Part shown: in pieces, positions 1 through 6,262 of the stretch
Layout: each line of letters opens with the position of its first letter
Position numbering within the stretch: the stretch's first letter is position 1
Assembly: GCA_023460315.1 (NCBI GenBank)
Contig: JAEWQO010000124.1
Coordinates: forward strand, 1-9,834
Origin: Actinomycetes bacterium
Lineage (GTDB): Bacteria; Actinomycetota; Coriobacteriia; Coriobacteriales; Eggerthellaceae
Length of the DNA stretch: 9,834 nt
Direction: 5' to 3'
Position numbers and translations under genes: made by a program
The notes under the pieces: generated by a model
Seen by the model: the letters and a program-made list of their open reading frames with translations, nothing else
Told to the model about the DNA's origin: nothing
Databases searched by the model: none

Positions 1-94
1 GAAAATCGCCAGCCGCGAAGAGATGCAGGTACTCGGCTTCGGCATCCGTACGCGGGAGAATGTAGCGCGTGATGAATTCTTCCGCATCCGACAT
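1..94 (-). CDS. Unidentified partial reading frame running off the left edge
   Basis: On the minus strand a frame stays open from an in-frame TAG at 143-145 to the window edge, about 47 codons. The first ATG is at 94, giving 31 visible residues starting MSDAEEFITRYI. The composition (acidic, aromatic, no low-complexity stretches) looks protein-like. No Shine-Dalgarno sequence precedes the ATG, and codons upstream of it also read plausibly (residues GDADERPVLQ), so this may be the internal part of a gene whose 5' end has been lost rather than a true start. The PRTDAEAEYLHLF segment faintly recalls C-terminal regions of AbiEii-type nucleotidyltransferase toxins, but that is from memory and too short to rely on. 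The product is unknown. Confidence 0.3.
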   Translation of the reverse strand, partial: MSDAEEFITRYILPRTDAEAEYLHLFAAGDF

Positions 95-132
95 GAGACT
101 CTGCAGAACCGGACGCTCGTCAGCATCCCCTA

Positions 133-369
133 ATGTCGACTTCTAAGTTACTAAACACAGTCGTCTTCCGCATCGAGGACGAGATGGGGCTTATGCCCGT
201 TGACAGCACCGATGGAGTGAGCATCGGCATAGACCCATCGGCGCAGGGCGCCCAAAAGGCACAGGCCGCCCTCAAGGCGTGGAAACGCATGCGGGATGAC
301 GTGGATGCCGGAAAGATATCCAAAGCCGAGTGCGAGTCTTGGAAGACATCCTTCGGATTAGCCGAATAG
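133..369 (+). CDS. Small hypothetical protein (78 aa)
   Basis: This is an ATG-initiated ORF of 78 codons ending in TAG. The product is soluble and highly charged, with a helical second half rich in Ala, Lys and Asp (AQKAQAALKAWKRMRDDVDAG) and a C-terminus KISKAECESWKTSFGLAE. The repeated Trp/Lys pattern looks like a short helical hairpin. I do not recognise a family. There is no clear ribosome binding site before the ATG, and the ORF begins 38 bp from the opposite-strand partial frame, too little room for two ordinary promoters. It may therefore be the 3' remnant of a longer gene truncated at a junction near 132. It is kept because its composition is better than that of the random ORFs around it. 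Confidence 0.35.
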   Translation: MSTSKLLNTVVFRIEDEMGLMPVDSTDGVSIGIDPSAQGAQKAQAALKAWKRMRDDVDAGKISKAECESWKTSFGLAE

Positions 370-906
370 CTTTTTCGTCCAGGCGTAAGTCCCTTGGAAC
401 TCGCTTCCGGAAACGTGTGTTTGCTTCAAGGACCGCTTTGGGGACGCCCAGAGATGCTTCCAGGCATTACTCCTACCATTCTTCAGGGCAATTTTGCGTA
501 CCTGGCGAGTGCACTCAGAGCTTCAAAATGTCCGATTCGGGTCGATCTCGGACAAAGAGGTCAATCTGTTGCTCTTAAACTGTGCCAGGAGAAACGCAGC
601 AGGGGGCTGAAGGAGATCCGGAGGTCGGAGTTGCTAACCAGGCTTTCTGCGTATGAGCGCTTTTGAACCAAAAAATACCCGACGGCTGCATGATAGGCCA
701 TTATCACGTAGCCGCTGCCAAGCGAACGGCGGAGTGCCATAAGACTGGCCGTCGTTTACGATGCAAGGAGCACGGCGACCAACTCTCTCGTGTTATTCCG
801 GTATAAAGATGGCTGCCGAGTCTTTAGGTTGTTGGAAAAAGATGAGTAAAGTGGCCTTGACATGACAAAGAAGGGCCGTTGACCATGCTGCGCAGGCGCT
901 CTTCCT
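370..906. other. About 540 bp without a convincing gene
   Basis: Frame +1 stays open from 370 to a TGA at 664-666 (possible TTG start at 394). The peptide has no recognisable domain and no ribosome binding site, so I do not call it. From 667 onwards no frame is open for long on either strand. The stretch contains the candidate terminator of the minus-strand operon that ends at 907. The rest looks like degenerate intergenic DNA. Confidence 0.5.
670..714 (-). terminator. Candidate intrinsic terminator of the permease-gap-cytochrome operon
   Basis: Read on the minus strand, arms at 702-714 and 683-695 pair over 13 positions with one mismatch and one G-U pair around a 6-nt loop (696-701). Six T residues follow (complement of 670-675). 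The 7-nt gap between the stem and the T-run is longer than ideal. It lies about 190 bp past the stop codon of the last operon gene, with no gene in between, so it is the best-placed terminator candidate. Confidence 0.5.
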
Positions 907-1440
907 TCAAAAGGACTCCAAAATCCGCCAGACGATCATCCCCGTGAGGAGAATCGAAAGTATACAGACCACGAAGCGCAAACAAGTTCTGTGCTTTCGG
1001 TCTACATTCATATCTTTCAGTAAGGATTTGAGCCCTATGCAAAGGTGACAAGCGAAAAGCCCCACCACGAGGAGTGTCGTGAACAGGAATGCCGCGTCAC
1101 CTTCGGGTGAAGCGAAGCCTTCGAACTTCCACACATGAAAGGCGGCGCTTGCGAGGAGAAGCCCTCCCGAGATCCATTTTAAGGCTAGGTGCCCCTTCTT
1201 CCTAGCGCTTGGCGGACGGTCGGTGTCGGCGAGCATGCGCCGGCTGGTCACAACGCACGCAGCCACGTGCGCCGCCATCAGACAGACTCCCGCCCACACG
1301 AGGAAGGAGAGCTTGCTAGGCAAAAAGATTAGGAGAGACACACTGCCGAAGAAGGCATGTACGAAAAAGAAACAGGCAAGGGCTGCCGAGATGATCCCGT
1401 TCGTGTATCTGATGTCGACCTTTCTCTTTGAGGAAGACAT
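907..1440 (-). CDS. Five-helix membrane protein, cytochrome b-like (SdhC/FrdC-like pattern)
   Basis: The product is a 177-residue integral membrane protein of unknown role. Five hydrophobic segments lie at about residues 14-39, 43-65, 86-105, 117-140 and 153-173, and helices 1 to 4 each carry one His: H28, H58, H102 and H132. This is the arrangement of axial ligands in the single-subunit di-haem cytochrome b of Bacillus-type succinate dehydrogenase and Wolinella-type fumarate reductase. The segment after H132 (HLCIGLKSLLKD) recalls the motif after the fourth ligand there. Those homologues are longer, and no flavoprotein or iron-sulfur subunit is encoded here, so haem binding is inferred. The frame extends upstream to 1512 inside the gap gene. 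I chose the ATG at 1440 because it is 2 bp after the gap stop, which suggests coupled translation, although the Shine-Dalgarno is weak. It is the last gene of its operon. It could instead be an unrelated small membrane protein. Confidence 0.8.
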   Translation of the reverse strand: MSSSKRKVDIRYTNGIISAALACFFFVHAFFGSVSLLIFLPSKLSFLVWAGVCLMAAHVAACVVTSRRMLADTDRPPSARKKGHLALKWISGGLLLASAAFHVWKFEGFASPEGDAAFLFTTLLVVGLFACHLCIGLKSLLKDMNVDRKHRTCLRFVVCILSILLTGMIVWRILESF

Positions 1441-1442
1441 AT

Positions 1443-2462
1443 CTATTGCTCGCACATCAGAAGCGCCAGCTTTGCGAAATGCCCGACATATGATGTCTCG
1501 TTGTCGAACCAAGCGGCTACCTCGATCAGCGACTTCCCGCCTTCAAGAGGGCAGACCTTGGTCTGGGTCGCATCAAACACCGACTCCATGGCCGTGTTCG
1601 CCACATCTTCGGACACCACTTCCTCTTCGGTGTATCCGAACATCTCGTCGGAGCATCCCTTCACGGCGGCGTTGAGATCTGCCGCTGTGAATCCTTCGCC
1701 CGTGACCACGGCGTGAAGCGTGATGAGGCTTCCGTGCACGATGGGCACGCGAATGGCCGAACCTGTGAGCTTCCCGGACATCTTTGGCAAAACGAGTCCC
1801 ACTGCCTGTGCGGCAGCCGCAGTCGTAGGAATGATGTTGGTCATCGCCGTGCGGGAACGGCGAAGGTTTCCTTTTCGCTGGGGGTTGGCCAAAACCATCT
1901 GGGTGGCCGTGAGTCCATGGATGGTGGTTGAAATGCCGCGCTCGATCGATGCGAACGCGTCGACGGCCTTGACGAGCGGAGTCAACCCCACGGTCGAACA
2001 CGATGCTCCTGAGACGACGAGGTCTTCGGATGTGATGATTCCCTCGTTGATTCCGAACACGACGGTCGGCATATCGGGTCCGGCAGCAGCGGAGATGAGC
2101 ACACGCTTCGCACCTGTAGCCAGATGGATCTTGGCCCTCGCCGACGATGTGCAGGCTCCGGTGCATTCGACGACCAGGTCGATGCCCAGTTCGCTCCAAG
2201 GAAGGTCCTGAGCGTCGGCACGGCGATACGCTGAGATTTCCCTGTTCCCGTAGACGAGCGCGCCCTCACCGTCCTTCTCGCCCACAAAGGCTACCGATTT
2301 CGGCCAGGGCGCATGTTCCCCGTCGTGGGAAAGCAGGTAGGCCGTCGTCTCAAGTGATTCCACTTCGTTGACCGCGGCCAGCTCGACAGTGTCCGAATCC
2401 ACCAGCTCCCGGAACATAAGCCGGCCAATCCTCCCCATGCCATTGATGGCAACCCTTTTCAT
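1443..2462 (-). CDS. gap: Glyceraldehyde-3-phosphate dehydrogenase homologue with a variant active-site loop
   Basis: The product has 339 residues, the usual length of class I GAPDH, an enzyme that oxidatively phosphorylates glyceraldehyde 3-phosphate using NAD(P). The N-terminal Rossmann motif INGMGRIGR spans residues 6-14. The acidic residue that selects NAD is Glu33 (VNE) rather than the common Asp. Catalytic Cys155 and His182 are present, as are Arg238 (GSAIRVP) and the C-terminal WFDNE (318-322). The loop after the cysteine is SCSTVGLTP instead of the near-invariant SCTTNCLAP, and the phosphate loop reads IIPTTAAAA where a Gly is usual. A strong Shine-Dalgarno (AGGAGG, 5 nt before ATG) decides the start. 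The gene begins 1 bp after the AbrB-family permease and is followed 2 bp later by the cytochrome-like gene. These divergences and the context suggest a dedicated, non-glycolytic copy. In known arsenic islands GAPDH makes 1-arseno-3-phosphoglycerate from arsenate; whether this one does is inference. Confidence 0.93.
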   Translation of the reverse strand: MKRVAINGMGRIGRLMFRELVDSDTVELAAVNEVESLETTAYLLSHDGEHAPWPKSVAFVGEKDGEGALVYGNREISAYRRADAQDLPWSELGIDLVVECTGACTSSARAKIHLATGAKRVLISAAAGPDMPTVVFGINEGIITSEDLVVSGASCSTVGLTPLVKAVDAFASIERGISTTIHGLTATQMVLANPQRKGNLRRSRTAMTNIIPTTAAAAQAVGLVLPKMSGKLTGSAIRVPIVHGSLITLHAVVTGEGFTAADLNAAVKGCSDEMFGYTEEEVVSEDVANTAMESVFDATQTKVCPLEGGKSLIEVAAWFDNETSYVGHFAKLALLMCEQ

Positions 2463-2463
2463 G

Positions 2464-3537
2464 TCAGCCTCCTATCGCGAAGCATATCGCGTTGACTATC
2501 TGTGGGAACACCGCCATGACGACGACGGCGCGCACGACCTGCATAACGACTATATCGGTGTTTTCCACGCCGATGTCGTCGATGATGAGGGCCATGTCCG
2601 ATGCGCCGGCGGGAGAGGCGATCAGCATGCCCTCCTTGCGACCATAGCCGAATATCTTGCTTTCCAGTCTTCCCGTGATGAAGCAATTGGCGGTGTAACC
2701 CGCCACCAGTATGAAAAGGGGAACGGCCAGCTGCCCCAAGGCCATAACACCATCGAAGGTGAGCAGCGTGCCCAGATAACATCCTGCTGCAACCTGGCAG
2801 ACCTTCTTGACCCGTTTGGGCAGGTAGGCGAAATCGAAGACGAGCTTCAGGATGAGGACGCCCAAGATCGCAGTGGCGAACGTGAGGCCGGGAATGCCCG
2901 ATGCTCTGCCCAGCAGGCCGGCGGCAGTCGCGACGGCCAGCGTTGCGGCGAGCGCTGCCCAAGAACTCTGCTTCGACTTCGCGCGGCCTTCGGTAGACGA
3001 GCGCGCGCTGCCGCGCACATCGGCAAATCCCCTTGCTGCGCGATGTCTGTCGAACGCTACTATCATCAAGGGGAAAATGCCGATGCCCAACACCTGGCGC
3101 ACCAGTTGCAGGATGGCGACAGAGGGTGCGTCGGCTCCCATGTCGGCAGCCACGACAGGAGTGTCGTTGACGCCTCCCGGCACCGCGCACATGAGCGAGG
3201 TCACCAGATCAAGCGGGCTTACCGCCCAGATGGCGAAGCCGACGGCCAAGAATAACATCAGGAATGAGCCTAGCATCAGCACGACAGGTCCTCCTAGGGA
3301 TTTCAGGCGAGTCACGTCGCTGCGCTCCACAGAACAGCCGACAAAGGCTCCTGCGATGATCTGAACTGCTACGGATGTGCCGGCGGGAACCCAGGCCCAC
3401 CCAAAAGCGACGTTGAGGCAGGCAACACCGACGAAGGCCCCGATCATGAAGGCAGCGGGAACTTTGAGTTTCTTGAACAGGAATCCGCATCCGATGCCGA
3501 CAGTCAACGTGAGTGCGAGTCTCGCCGCCAATTCCAT
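2464..3537 (-). CDS. AbrB-family (PF05145-type) integral membrane permease
   Basis: The product is a 357-residue membrane protein made of two similar halves. Each half starts with hydrophobic helices and contains a related signature: AVPGGVNDTPVVAADMGAD near 118-136 and ASPAGASDMALIIDDIG near 307-323. Each signature is followed by a Q..R motif (Q144/R147 and Q333/R336) and a Pro-containing helix. This duplication is typical of the membrane family misnamed AbrB in databases; it is not the DNA-binding AbrB of Bacillus. Family members are putative transporters with poorly known substrates. About ten helices are likely, with a basic cytoplasmic loop near 164-190. The frame extends upstream to 3606, but I chose the ATG at 3537 because AGGAG lies 9 nt before it and the added residues are charged and unlike the family. 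It is the first gene of the operon, 1 bp before gap, and is divergent from a ligand-binding regulator. Transport of a product of the adjacent GAPDH is a possibility suggested by context only. Confidence 0.88.
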   Translation of the reverse strand: MELAARLALTLTVGIGCGFLFKKLKVPAAFMIGAFVGVACLNVAFGWAWVPAGTSVAVQIIAGAFVGCSVERSDVTRLKSLGGPVVLMLGSFLMLFLAVGFAIWAVSPLDLVTSLMCAVPGGVNDTPVVAADMGADAPSVAILQLVRQVLGIGIFPLMIVAFDRHRAARGFADVRGSARSSTEGRAKSKQSSWAALAATLAVATAAGLLGRASGIPGLTFATAILGVLILKLVFDFAYLPKRVKKVCQVAAGCYLGTLLTFDGVMALGQLAVPLFILVAGYTANCFITGRLESKIFGYGRKEGMLIASPAGASDMALIIDDIGVENTDIVVMQVVRAVVVMAVFPQIVNAICFAIGG

Positions 3538-3581
3538 CGCTTTTGACTCCTGTCTTCTCGAATCGCGACTGCGATGCACGC

Positions 3582-3610
3582 ATTCTATTTCGCCTCGACG
3601 ATCCAATCAA
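3582..3610 (-). promoter_or_regulatory. Predicted sigma70 promoter of the permease-gap operon
   Basis: Read on the minus strand, TTGATT (complement of 3605-3610) is followed after 17 bp by TAGAAT (complement of 3582-3587). This would start transcription near 3575 and leave a leader of about 38 nt before the ATG at 3537. The right spacing, good matches and position make it the best promoter candidate in this intergenic region. One arm of the inverted repeat lies in its spacer. Confidence 0.55.
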
Positions 3611-3679
3611 ACTACATATGATGGTCTACACTGTTTTCGTGTCGTTTCATACCAATTCATCACATCACATCGAGGCGAA
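3589..3679. repeat. Perfect 10-bp inverted repeat in the divergent promoter region (candidate operator)
   Basis: TTCGCCTCGA at 3589-3598 is the exact reverse complement of TCGAGGCGAA at 3670-3679. The left arm lies between the -35 and -10 elements of the predicted operon promoter. The right arm lies just before the Shine-Dalgarno of the regulator gene (GGGAGG at 3680-3685). Arms 81 bp apart are too far for one palindromic site but suit two half-sites or looping by a dimeric regulator. The obvious candidate binder is the product of the adjacent 3692 gene. Confidence 0.5.
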
Positions 3680-3691
3680 GGGAGGAAGTGA

Positions 3692-4606
3692 ATGCGAAAT
3701 GACGACGGGCTCAACGTGGACGAGGTCGCGGACATCCTTCAGGTGAGCCGGAACACCGTCTATTCCCTCAAGAACAAGGGGGCGCTGAATTCATACACCG
3801 TGGGACGCAAGCTCCGTTTTACCTACTCCGACGTGCAGGCCTACATTGCATCGTCCAAGAAGGTCCGGCCCTCGGGCGCACGTTTCGCGGCTGTTCCGAA
3901 TCGAGGGGAGCGGTTCGTCATCTGTGGCCAGGATATCATCCTCGACGTGCTTTCGAATTACATCTCCCAGGCCGGTGTTGACTCGCTCCGCGCATACATA
4001 GGAAGCTACGATGCCCTCACCGCCCTCTATAAGGATGAGGTTCAGGTCGCGAGCACGCACTTGTGGGATGGCGCGTCCGGCGAGTACAATGTTCCCTATG
4101 TGCAAAGGCTCCTTCCTGGGGTGGAGACGGTGGTCATCCACCTCACCTGTCGGACACAGGGATTCTACGTCCGGCAGGGGAACCCCAAGGGCATACGAAC
4201 CTGGGAAGACCTAGCCAAGCCGGAAGTCACTATCGTGAACCGAGAGAAAGGCGCGGGCTCTCGAGTGCTGCTTGACGAACACCTCAAGCTCCTCGGTGCC
4301 AATCCTCGCGAGATCACCGGGTACTCGAATGAGGTGCAGTCGCACATAGCCGTGGCCAGCGCGGTGGCACGCGGCAGGGCGGACGTGGCCGTCGGCAGCG
4401 AGAAGATAGCTCGCCAAGTCGAGGGCATCGACTTCGTCCCCCTGCAAAAAGAGCGTTACGATCTGGTGGTCAAGCAGGAGAACTTCGATTCCCGTCCAAT
4501 TCGGGTGATGATGGGCATTCTGGAATCCGGCATCCTTCGCGAGGAGTTCGCAGGACTTGGAGGGTACGACACGAGCGAGATGGGGAGAATCGTGTCGATA
4601 CGGTAA
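3692..4606 (+). CDS. One-component regulator: excisionase-type HTH plus PBP-like ligand-binding domain
   Basis: The product has 304 residues. Residues 7-53 form a HTH_17/excisionase-like DNA-binding domain (LNVDEVADILQVSRNTVYSL followed by a wing with GRKLRF). Residues about 75-290 look like a type II periplasmic-binding-protein domain of the PF12727 kind. Recognisable stretches are HLWDGASGEYNVPYV (123-137), IVNREKGAGSR (181-191) and GYSNEVQSHIAVASAVARGR (210-229) leading into ADVAVG. There is no signal peptide, so it acts in the cytoplasm as a ligand sensor. Proteins of this build often sit with molybdate or tungstate genes and are thought to sense oxyanions or small metabolites. The start is set by GGGAGG 6 nt before ATG. 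The gene is divergent from the permease-gap operon, its likely target. It ends 154 bp from the convergent acr3 stop, and I see no clear terminator between them. The ligand cannot be read from the sequence. Confidence 0.88.
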   Translation: MRNDDGLNVDEVADILQVSRNTVYSLKNKGALNSYTVGRKLRFTYSDVQAYIASSKKVRPSGARFAAVPNRGERFVICGQDIILDVLSNYISQAGVDSLRAYIGSYDALTALYKDEVQVASTHLWDGASGEYNVPYVQRLLPGVETVVIHLTCRTQGFYVRQGNPKGIRTWEDLAKPEVTIVNREKGAGSRVLLDEHLKLLGANPREITGYSNEVQSHIAVASAVARGRADVAVGSEKIARQVEGIDFVPLQKERYDLVVKQENFDSRPIRVMMGILESGILREEFAGLGGYDTSEMGRIVSIR

Positions 4607-4760
4607 GCCCTTTCCTCATTATGGCAAGAGTGTGATTCCAGATAGAAGCGAATGGGCAGATACCAAATTGGAATAGGTAAGAGCAACGCGCCTGTCAGTG
4701 GAGAAGCTTAGAGGCTAGGCTGCTAAAAGTTAAGAACCAACTTGGATTGGGGATAACTGA

Positions 4761-5822
4761 TTATGTATCATACAGCCTCTTCTTCATCTTGAGAGCAGCG
4801 TTCACGAACAGTATGAGCGCGGGAACCTCAATCAATGGCCCCACTACCGCAGCAAAAGCCTCACCTGACGAGAGCCCAAATATGGCAGCCGACACGGCGA
4901 TGGCAAGCTCGAAATTATTGCCCGTGGCAGTGAACGCCACAGAGACGTTTCTGGGGTAGTCGATGCCACGCTTGCGTCCTGCGAGGAAGCTCGTGAAAAA
5001 CATGATGGCGAAGTAGCAGACCAGCGGAATGGCGATTCTCGCTACATCAAGCGGTATCTGCAAGATCATCTGCCCTTTGAGCGAGAACATCACGACGATA
5101 GTGAACAATAGAGCGGCAAGGCTCACCGGCGATATCTTGGGTACTACCTTTGCCTCATACCAGTCGAGTCCCTTCGTGCGTACGAACAGAAAGCGCGTGA
5201 GAACACCCGCAGCGAGCGGGATGCCCAGGTAGAAGAGCACGCTCTGCGCGATCTGTCCCATGGTGATGTCGATTGCCACCCCCTCGATCCCGAAGACGGG
5301 TGGCAGCACGGTCACGAAAAGCCAGGCCATCGGGGCGTAGAAGATTATCTGGAAGATCGCGTTCATCGCAACCAACCCAGCGGTGTATTCGTTGCTTCCT
5401 CCAGCGAGCTCGCTCCAGACGATGACCATAGCGATGCATCGAGCAAGGCCTATCATGATGAGTCCGGCCATATACTCAGGATGGTCGTGCAGGAAGACGA
5501 GTGCCAGTGCGAGCATGAGAACGGGACCGACCACCCAATTGAGCAGGAGGGAAAGCGAGAGCGTCTTCCTGTCCGAGAAGACGGAGGGCAGCTCCTCATA
5601 GCGTACTTTGGCAAGCGGCGGGTACATCATCAGGATAAGCCCGACGGCGATGGGAATGTTGGTTGTTCCGACAGAGAGGGAGTCGATGGCGGATGCCGCG
5701 CTGGGTGCGAAGTAGCCGATGGCCACCCCCGCCGCCATCGCCAGGAATATCCACAACGTGAGGAATCGGTTGAGGATGCCGAGACTTCTTCCCACGCTCT
5801 GCTTTGCCTGTACTCCGCTCAT
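4761..5822 (-). CDS. acr3: Arsenite efflux permease, Acr3 family
   Basis: The product is a 353-residue membrane protein with about ten helices, the normal size for Acr3, which expels arsenite (and sometimes antimonite) across the cytoplasmic membrane. Diagnostic stretches are present: LARCIAMVIVWSELAGGSNE (126-145) with the essential Cys129, and AFTATGNNFELAIAVSA (296-312) with Glu305. Cys129 and Glu305 fall at the same numbers as the residues reported essential in Corynebacterium glutamicum Acr3. Its start overlaps the arsC stop by 4 bp (ATGA at 5819-5822), so translation is probably coupled. It is the last gene of the ars operon. With ArsA encoded upstream it may be driven by ATP hydrolysis as well as by membrane potential. 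The unrelated ArsB family is ruled out by these motifs. Confidence 0.97.
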   Translation of the reverse strand: MSGVQAKQSVGRSLGILNRFLTLWIFLAMAAGVAIGYFAPSAASAIDSLSVGTTNIPIAVGLILMMYPPLAKVRYEELPSVFSDRKTLSLSLLLNWVVGPVLMLALALVFLHDHPEYMAGLIMIGLARCIAMVIVWSELAGGSNEYTAGLVAMNAIFQIIFYAPMAWLFVTVLPPVFGIEGVAIDITMGQIAQSVLFYLGIPLAAGVLTRFLFVRTKGLDWYEAKVVPKISPVSLAALLFTIVVMFSLKGQMILQIPLDVARIAIPLVCYFAIMFFTSFLAGRKRGIDYPRNVSVAFTATGNNFELAIAVSAAIFGLSSGEAFAAVVGPLIEVPALILFVNAALKMKKRLYDT

Positions 5823-6262
5823 CGGCCTGTCCTCTCCGGGCCGTCGTCTACTGAGTGTCCCGCGATGTGCTCGACGAGTGCGCCGAGCTTTTCCTCAATT
5901 GCTTTGACGCATTCGACATACCCTTCGTGGGGCCCGCCTATGGGATCATCCAGCCCCCAATCCAATCTTTCCTTGACGGAAAGCGTCGGGCAGGAAACGC
6001 CGCAGCCCATTGTCACGACGACATCTACGGGCGGGAGCTCCGACAGCGGCTTGGCGCGCTGCAGGCCGCGCATGTCAACGCCGTAAAGATCTTTGATGAT
6101 CTTCGCGGCCGCAAGATCGATATCTTCCCCAAGCTCGGTGCCGGCGGAATATGGCTCGATTATGTCGGGGTAGCGGAGCCGTGCGATGGCCTCTGCCATC
6201 TGCGACCGGCAGGAATTCCTCGTGCATACGAACGCCACTTTCGGCAATGCCGACACAGTCAT
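5819..6262 (-). CDS. arsC: Arsenate reductase, low-molecular-weight phosphatase fold
   Basis: The product (147 residues) reduces arsenate to arsenite in the cytoplasm. The phosphatase-type anion loop CTRNSCRS has nucleophile Cys13 and Arg19. The general-acid motif DDP is at 105-107. Further cysteines lie in VTMGCGVSCP (Cys87 and Cys91). In thioredoxin-coupled ArsC the corresponding region supplies the resolving cysteines in a longer CGDAxxxCP-type loop. The compact GCGxxCP version here resembles that of actinobacterial and archaeal homologues, some of which use mycothiol/mycoredoxin. The reductant is therefore uncertain, although two spare Cys argue for an intramolecular disulfide. The gene overlaps arsA upstream and acr3 downstream by 4 bp each. 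Glutaredoxin-type ArsC is excluded by the fold. Confidence 0.95.
   Translation of the reverse strand: MTVSALPKVAFVCTRNSCRSQMAEAIARLRYPDIIEPYSAGTELGEDIDLAAAKIIKDLYGVDMRGLQRAKPLSELPPVDVVVTMGCGVSCPTLSVKERLDWGLDDPIGGPHEGYVECVKAIEEKLGALVEHIAGHSVDDGPERTGR

Noticed and set aside
394..666. TTG-initiated plus-strand ORF of 90 codons
   Set aside because: No ribosome binding site, no recognisable domain, and the composition is not persuasive. An overlapping ORF in another frame (330-578) is no better.
1573..2199. Minus-strand ORF of 208 codons inside gap
   Set aside because: It is out of frame with gap, very rich in Arg and His, with no family features: a typical high-GC shadow frame.
2368..3255. Long plus-strand ORF (295 codons) opposite the permease
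   Set aside because: It is the antisense shadow of the permease gene. Its product is His/Gly/Arg-rich with no domain and starts inside the gap 5' end, while the opposite strand has strong family motifs.
907..3537. A canonical GAPDH-ArsJ pair
   Set aside because: The permease shows the duplicated AbrB-family pattern (PGG...R and SPAG...R) rather than a 12-helix MFS protein, so it is not ArsJ itself.
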